Assembly: GCA_014238095.1 (NCBI GenBank)
Contig: JABABT010000024.1
Location: 1-39,559, forward strand
DNA length: 39,559 nt
Direction: 5' to 3'
Origin: Candidatus Aenigmatarchaeota archaeon
Lineage (GTDB): Archaea; Aenigmatarchaeota; Aenigmatarchaeia; CG10238-14; SCSR01
Part shown: piece by piece, positions 36,875 through 39,559 of the stretch
Numbering within the stretch: the first letter of the stretch is position 1
Layout: every line of letters starts with the position of its first letter
The notes under the pieces: generated by a model
What the model saw: the letters and a program-made list of their open reading frames with translations, nothing else
The model's database searches: none
Told to the model about the DNA's origin: nothing
Position numbers and translations under genes: made by a program

Positions 36875-38059
36875 TTATGTTAAATCTATTTTTATATTTT
36901 CTCTTGTTTTTAAATTAACCCCCCAAAAAATAGGATTTTCTATAAAACTTCCTAAAGATATCAAAGTTACACCTTTATAATTCATTATTGAAGGTTCATG
37001 ATAATGTCCTATAACAAAAATATCGGGTATATTATCAATTATCAATTCTTCTGTTTTTATTATAGAATTTGATTTAAATATTGGGAAAAGATGTCTTTTT
37101 TTCAATAATTGTAATATCATATTTTCTGGTGTTAATCTAAATTTTTCATAATATTTTTGGAATTTATCTCCATGTGAAAGAAATATTCTAACTCCATTAA
37201 TATCTAAATGGGATGGATCTGGTAACCAATTACCTGATTTAATATGTTTTAAATGACCTCTTAGAAAATTAACAGAAATTTTTTCTGGTATCATTTTCTT
37301 GAATTTTTCTATATCTTCTTCTTTTTCTGAAACATCACCAATAACAAAAACATTTGTTTTAATTTTTTGTTTCTTTAAAAAATCTATAAATTTTTCTAAT
37401 TTATATTGGTCAAAATTTTTATTATCCATATGAATATCAGAAACAAAAATTATTAAAATTTCCTCTTTAGAACTTCTTATTTTTGTAGTGAGTGGTATGT
37501 CTGGTTGAAATATTCTTACTACATTATTTTTATACGTTCCATATTTATCACAAACAACTCCAATTACCTCATCTTCAACAAGAAATCTAAAATCACCTAT
37601 TATACTATCTGATATGTGTAAAGTAATTGTTCCTGTTAAATCTTCAACTAAAATTGATTTTTCTCCAGAATTAATTTCCTTAATCATAACAATTAATGAA
37701 AATTTTTCTTGTTGTTTAATTCTATTAATAGAAATTAAATTTAATAATTGTTTATTTTTTATTAGAATATCAGACATTTTTTGATAACGTTTAATAAAAA
37801 TTTTTGTTAATTCGTCTATGGATATATTCTTACTTTTTCTAGAAAATGTATTTAATATTTTCATTTCTAATTCTGAATTTTTATTTGAAAATATTTCATT
37901 TATTGTATCTAAAGTTATTATTGACTGGTCAAGTCTTCCTTTTGTAATATCTAAAAATTTTTGTATTTTACTTTCATTTTCTACAAAGAATAGGAGAGAC
38001 TCTTCTGTTAATTGATATCCATTTGAAAGGAATTTTTGTACTATATATGGCTTTTCCAT
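36875..38059 (-). CDS. PolD small subunit (DP1)-like protein with altered phosphodiesterase motif
   Basis: OB-fold segment 'EDLTGTITLHISDSIIGDFRFLVEDEVIGV'; PDE motifs 'FVSDIHMDNKNF', 'VIGDVS', 'IFLSHGDKF', 'VIGHYHEPSIMNYKGVTLISLGSF'; expected GNHD position reads RGHLKH. Confidence 0.88.
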   Translation of the reverse strand: MEKPYIVQKFLSNGYQLTEESLLFFVENESKIQKFLDITKGRLDQSIITLDTINEIFSNKNSELEMKILNTFSRKSKNISIDELTKIFIKRYQKMSDILIKNKQLLNLISINRIKQQEKFSLIVMIKEINSGEKSILVEDLTGTITLHISDSIIGDFRFLVEDEVIGVVCDKYGTYKNNVVRIFQPDIPLTTKIRSSKEEILIIFVSDIHMDNKNFDQYKLEKFIDFLKKQKIKTNVFVIGDVSEKEEDIEKFKKMIPEKISVNFLRGHLKHIKSGNWLPDPSHLDINGVRIFLSHGDKFQKYYEKFRLTPENMILQLLKKRHLFPIFKSNSIIKTEELIIDNIPDIFVIGHYHEPSIMNYKGVTLISLGSFIENPIFWGVNLKTRENIKIDLT

Positions 38060-38089
38060 AATTTAATCTATTTTTAGAAATTATTAAAT

Positions 38090-38362
38090 TTAATGGGATT
38101 TTAAAGAATATACTGTTAAACCATTACGATTTATGTTTTTTGAATGTGGTAAAATAATATAATTTATTTTTTCTTGATTTAATAATTCATTAATATATTT
38201 TTGAATTGTATTCCAGCTTATTTTTTTGTTTAATTTTTTTGAAATTGAAGTAGTAATATTTGATGTTGTTAATGGAGTTCTTGAATTTTTTAATATTTCA
38301 ATTAATTCTGAAATTATAATATTTCTTATATTTGGACGTCCTCTTTTCATATAAACTATCAT
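38090..38362 (-). CDS. Small winged-helix-like DNA-binding protein
   Basis: 'RTPLTTSNITTSISKKLNKKISWNTIQKYINELLNQEKI' wHTH pattern. Confidence 0.6.
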   Translation of the reverse strand: MIVYMKRGRPNIRNIIISELIEILKNSRTPLTTSNITTSISKKLNKKISWNTIQKYINELLNQEKINYIILPHSKNINRNGLTVYSLKSH

Positions 38363-38560
38363 ATTTTTAGTTTTAAATATTTTGTGGGAAATAAATGAAA
38401 TTATGAGAAAATTAAGATATAAAATGATTTTTTAGAATTTTATAAGAACCTTTTTAATAAAAATGTTCAATATTTTTTTGATTTATACATATTGTAATTT
38501 TTTTATTTTATTAATAATAATAATATTTTAATTAAATAATATATATTATAAATATGTTAT

Positions 38561-38616
38561 AATAAATATTATTTTTATAATATAATATAATAAATATTAT
38601 TTTTATAATATAATAT
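38561..38616. repeat. Two exact tandem copies of a 28-bp all-A/T unit
   Basis: aataaatattatttttataatataatat at 38561-38588 and 38589-38616. Confidence 0.9.
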
Positions 38617-38667
38617 AATATATATAAAAAAATAAAATATTCATACGTATAGATTAATTTTGTTCTA

Positions 38668-38716
38668 AATTGTCATTATAAGTCATTTTATATTTGGAAT
38701 TGTCATTATAAGTCAT
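38668..38716. promoter_or_regulatory. Two 19-bp direct repeats, putative operator pair
   Basis: aattgtcattataagtcat at 38668-38686 and 38698-38716, 30-bp spacing, upstream of the 38753 wHTH gene. Confidence 0.6.
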
Positions 38717-38752
38717 AAATAAACATAAAACAATCAAAATATAAGAAAATAT

Positions 38753-39016
38753 ATGCCTAGAATAATAATTCAACCAAGTACAATTAACATAGCTATGAAA
38801 ATTCTTCAAGAATCTAAAATACCTTTAACTATAGAACAATGGAGACAAAAATTAACATATAAAATATACCCTAAAGTAACAGAAGAAGAAATAAAGAAGA
38901 AAAAAGGTGTATCTTGGAACACTATGCGTACTATAACACGCCAATTAACCAATAATAGACTTATTGAACCAGTTTATGCAGGTAAAATCATACTTTATAG
39001 GGTAAGACCATTATAA
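38753..39016 (+). CDS. Small winged-helix-like DNA-binding protein, related to the 38090 product
   Basis: 'SKIPLTIEQWRQKLT...KKGVSWNTMRTITRQLTNNRLIEPVYAGKIILYRV' parallels 'SWNTIQKYINELLNQEKINYIIL'. Confidence 0.65.
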   Translation: MPRIIIQPSTINIAMKILQESKIPLTIEQWRQKLTYKIYPKVTEEEIKKKKGVSWNTMRTITRQLTNNRLIEPVYAGKIILYRVRPL

Positions 39017-39018
39017 TA

Positions 39019-39381
39019 TTAAATTAATTCATTATTTTCCATAAATCTGTTAATTACAGCTCTAATTAGTCTTTTTCTTTCTTCAATTGGAAAATAATTA
39101 GCTGGATTTGTTCTACCTATTTTTTTTACAATCTTCATAGAAACTAAATTATCTAATCTTTTTCTTAATGCTTCTTGACCAATTTTTATTTTATGAAATG
39201 ATTTCATTTCCATAAATAATACAGAGAAGCAATATGGTTGTGTATCATTTGGAAAAGATTTATTTGTTTGATAAAATTTCCTTAATATTTGAATATTTAT
39301 GAAATCTAACTTTTCTGCTAGAGAAGATATGAGATCTTGACTTTCCATCACTGTTGAAATCGATTGTTTGTCAAAATTCAT
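39019..39381 (-). CDS. Winged-helix-type transcriptional regulator-like protein
   Basis: ORF track starts at 39429; internal ATG at 39381 (MNFDKQSISTVMESQDLI) is more plausible. 'KIGQEALRKRLDNLVSMKIVKKIGRTNPANYFPI' wHTH-like. Confidence 0.6.
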   Translation of the reverse strand: MNFDKQSISTVMESQDLISSLAEKLDFINIQILRKFYQTNKSFPNDTQPYCFSVLFMEMKSFHKIKIGQEALRKRLDNLVSMKIVKKIGRTNPANYFPIEERKRLIRAVINRFMENNELI

Positions 39382-39559
39382 AATAACCAAGAAACAAGTA
39401 AAGTGATTGAAGATATAAAAAGATAACATTTTAATAAAATTTATCCATCAACAATTAATTTACCAATTATATTAAAATTAAATCTATGTTAAAAATATTT
39501 TCTAAAAGTAAAAAATTATGTCAATTTTTCTTTAGATATTAAAAAATGGTTTCATAATT

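Noticed and set aside
1-39559. CRISPR array, tRNA, rRNA or integrase/transposase genes
   Set aside because: None recognised by eye: no regularly spaced 24-40-bp repeats with unique spacers, no cloverleaf with TTC-type T-loop in intergenic gaps, no transposase/integrase motifs among the ORFs. A tRNAscan/CRISPR search would be decisive.

Overview
AT-rich archaeal chromosome segment. The gene content (archaeal histone, RadA, RPA, Bud32, eS1, uS15, Dph5, STT3/AglB, SecF/SecD, PolB and a DP1-like subunit, FlaI/FlaJ-type secretion proteins) and the compact style suggest a DPANN-type archaeon; that lineage call is inference. Four blocks are visible. (1) ~0.9-7.8 kb: an archaeal type IV pilus/secretion locus (ATPase, tandem T2SSF membrane platform, and four short or pilin-like proteins, one of which is a 45-aa ORF missing from the supplied track). 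(2) ~8.3-13.4 kb: an accessory cluster of up to six related small multi-TM proteins. Two divergent members begin with an almost identical 84-bp signal-peptide cassette, forming an inverted repeat around two genes of the cluster. (3) ~13.4-36.9 kb: mostly housekeeping, namely Dph5, a Trm5-like methyltransferase, a PC4-like protein, the uS15-RecJ/DHH-eS1 block, a histone-RPA-RadA-Bud32 run, N-glycosylation genes with a spondin-N-like secreted protein, and SecF/SecD. (4) ~34.2-39.4 kb: an operon of a DP1-like subunit with an eroded phosphodiesterase motif plus a family-B polymerase with a C-terminal CxxC-x12-CxxC finger. Next to it lies a repeat-bearing AT-rich intergenic region flanked by two related winged-helix genes. 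The strongest leads are the DP1-like/PolB pairing, the signal-peptide inverted repeat as a possible DNA switch, and the paralogous membrane-protein cluster beside the pilus locus. All homology calls come from reading motifs; no searches were run.
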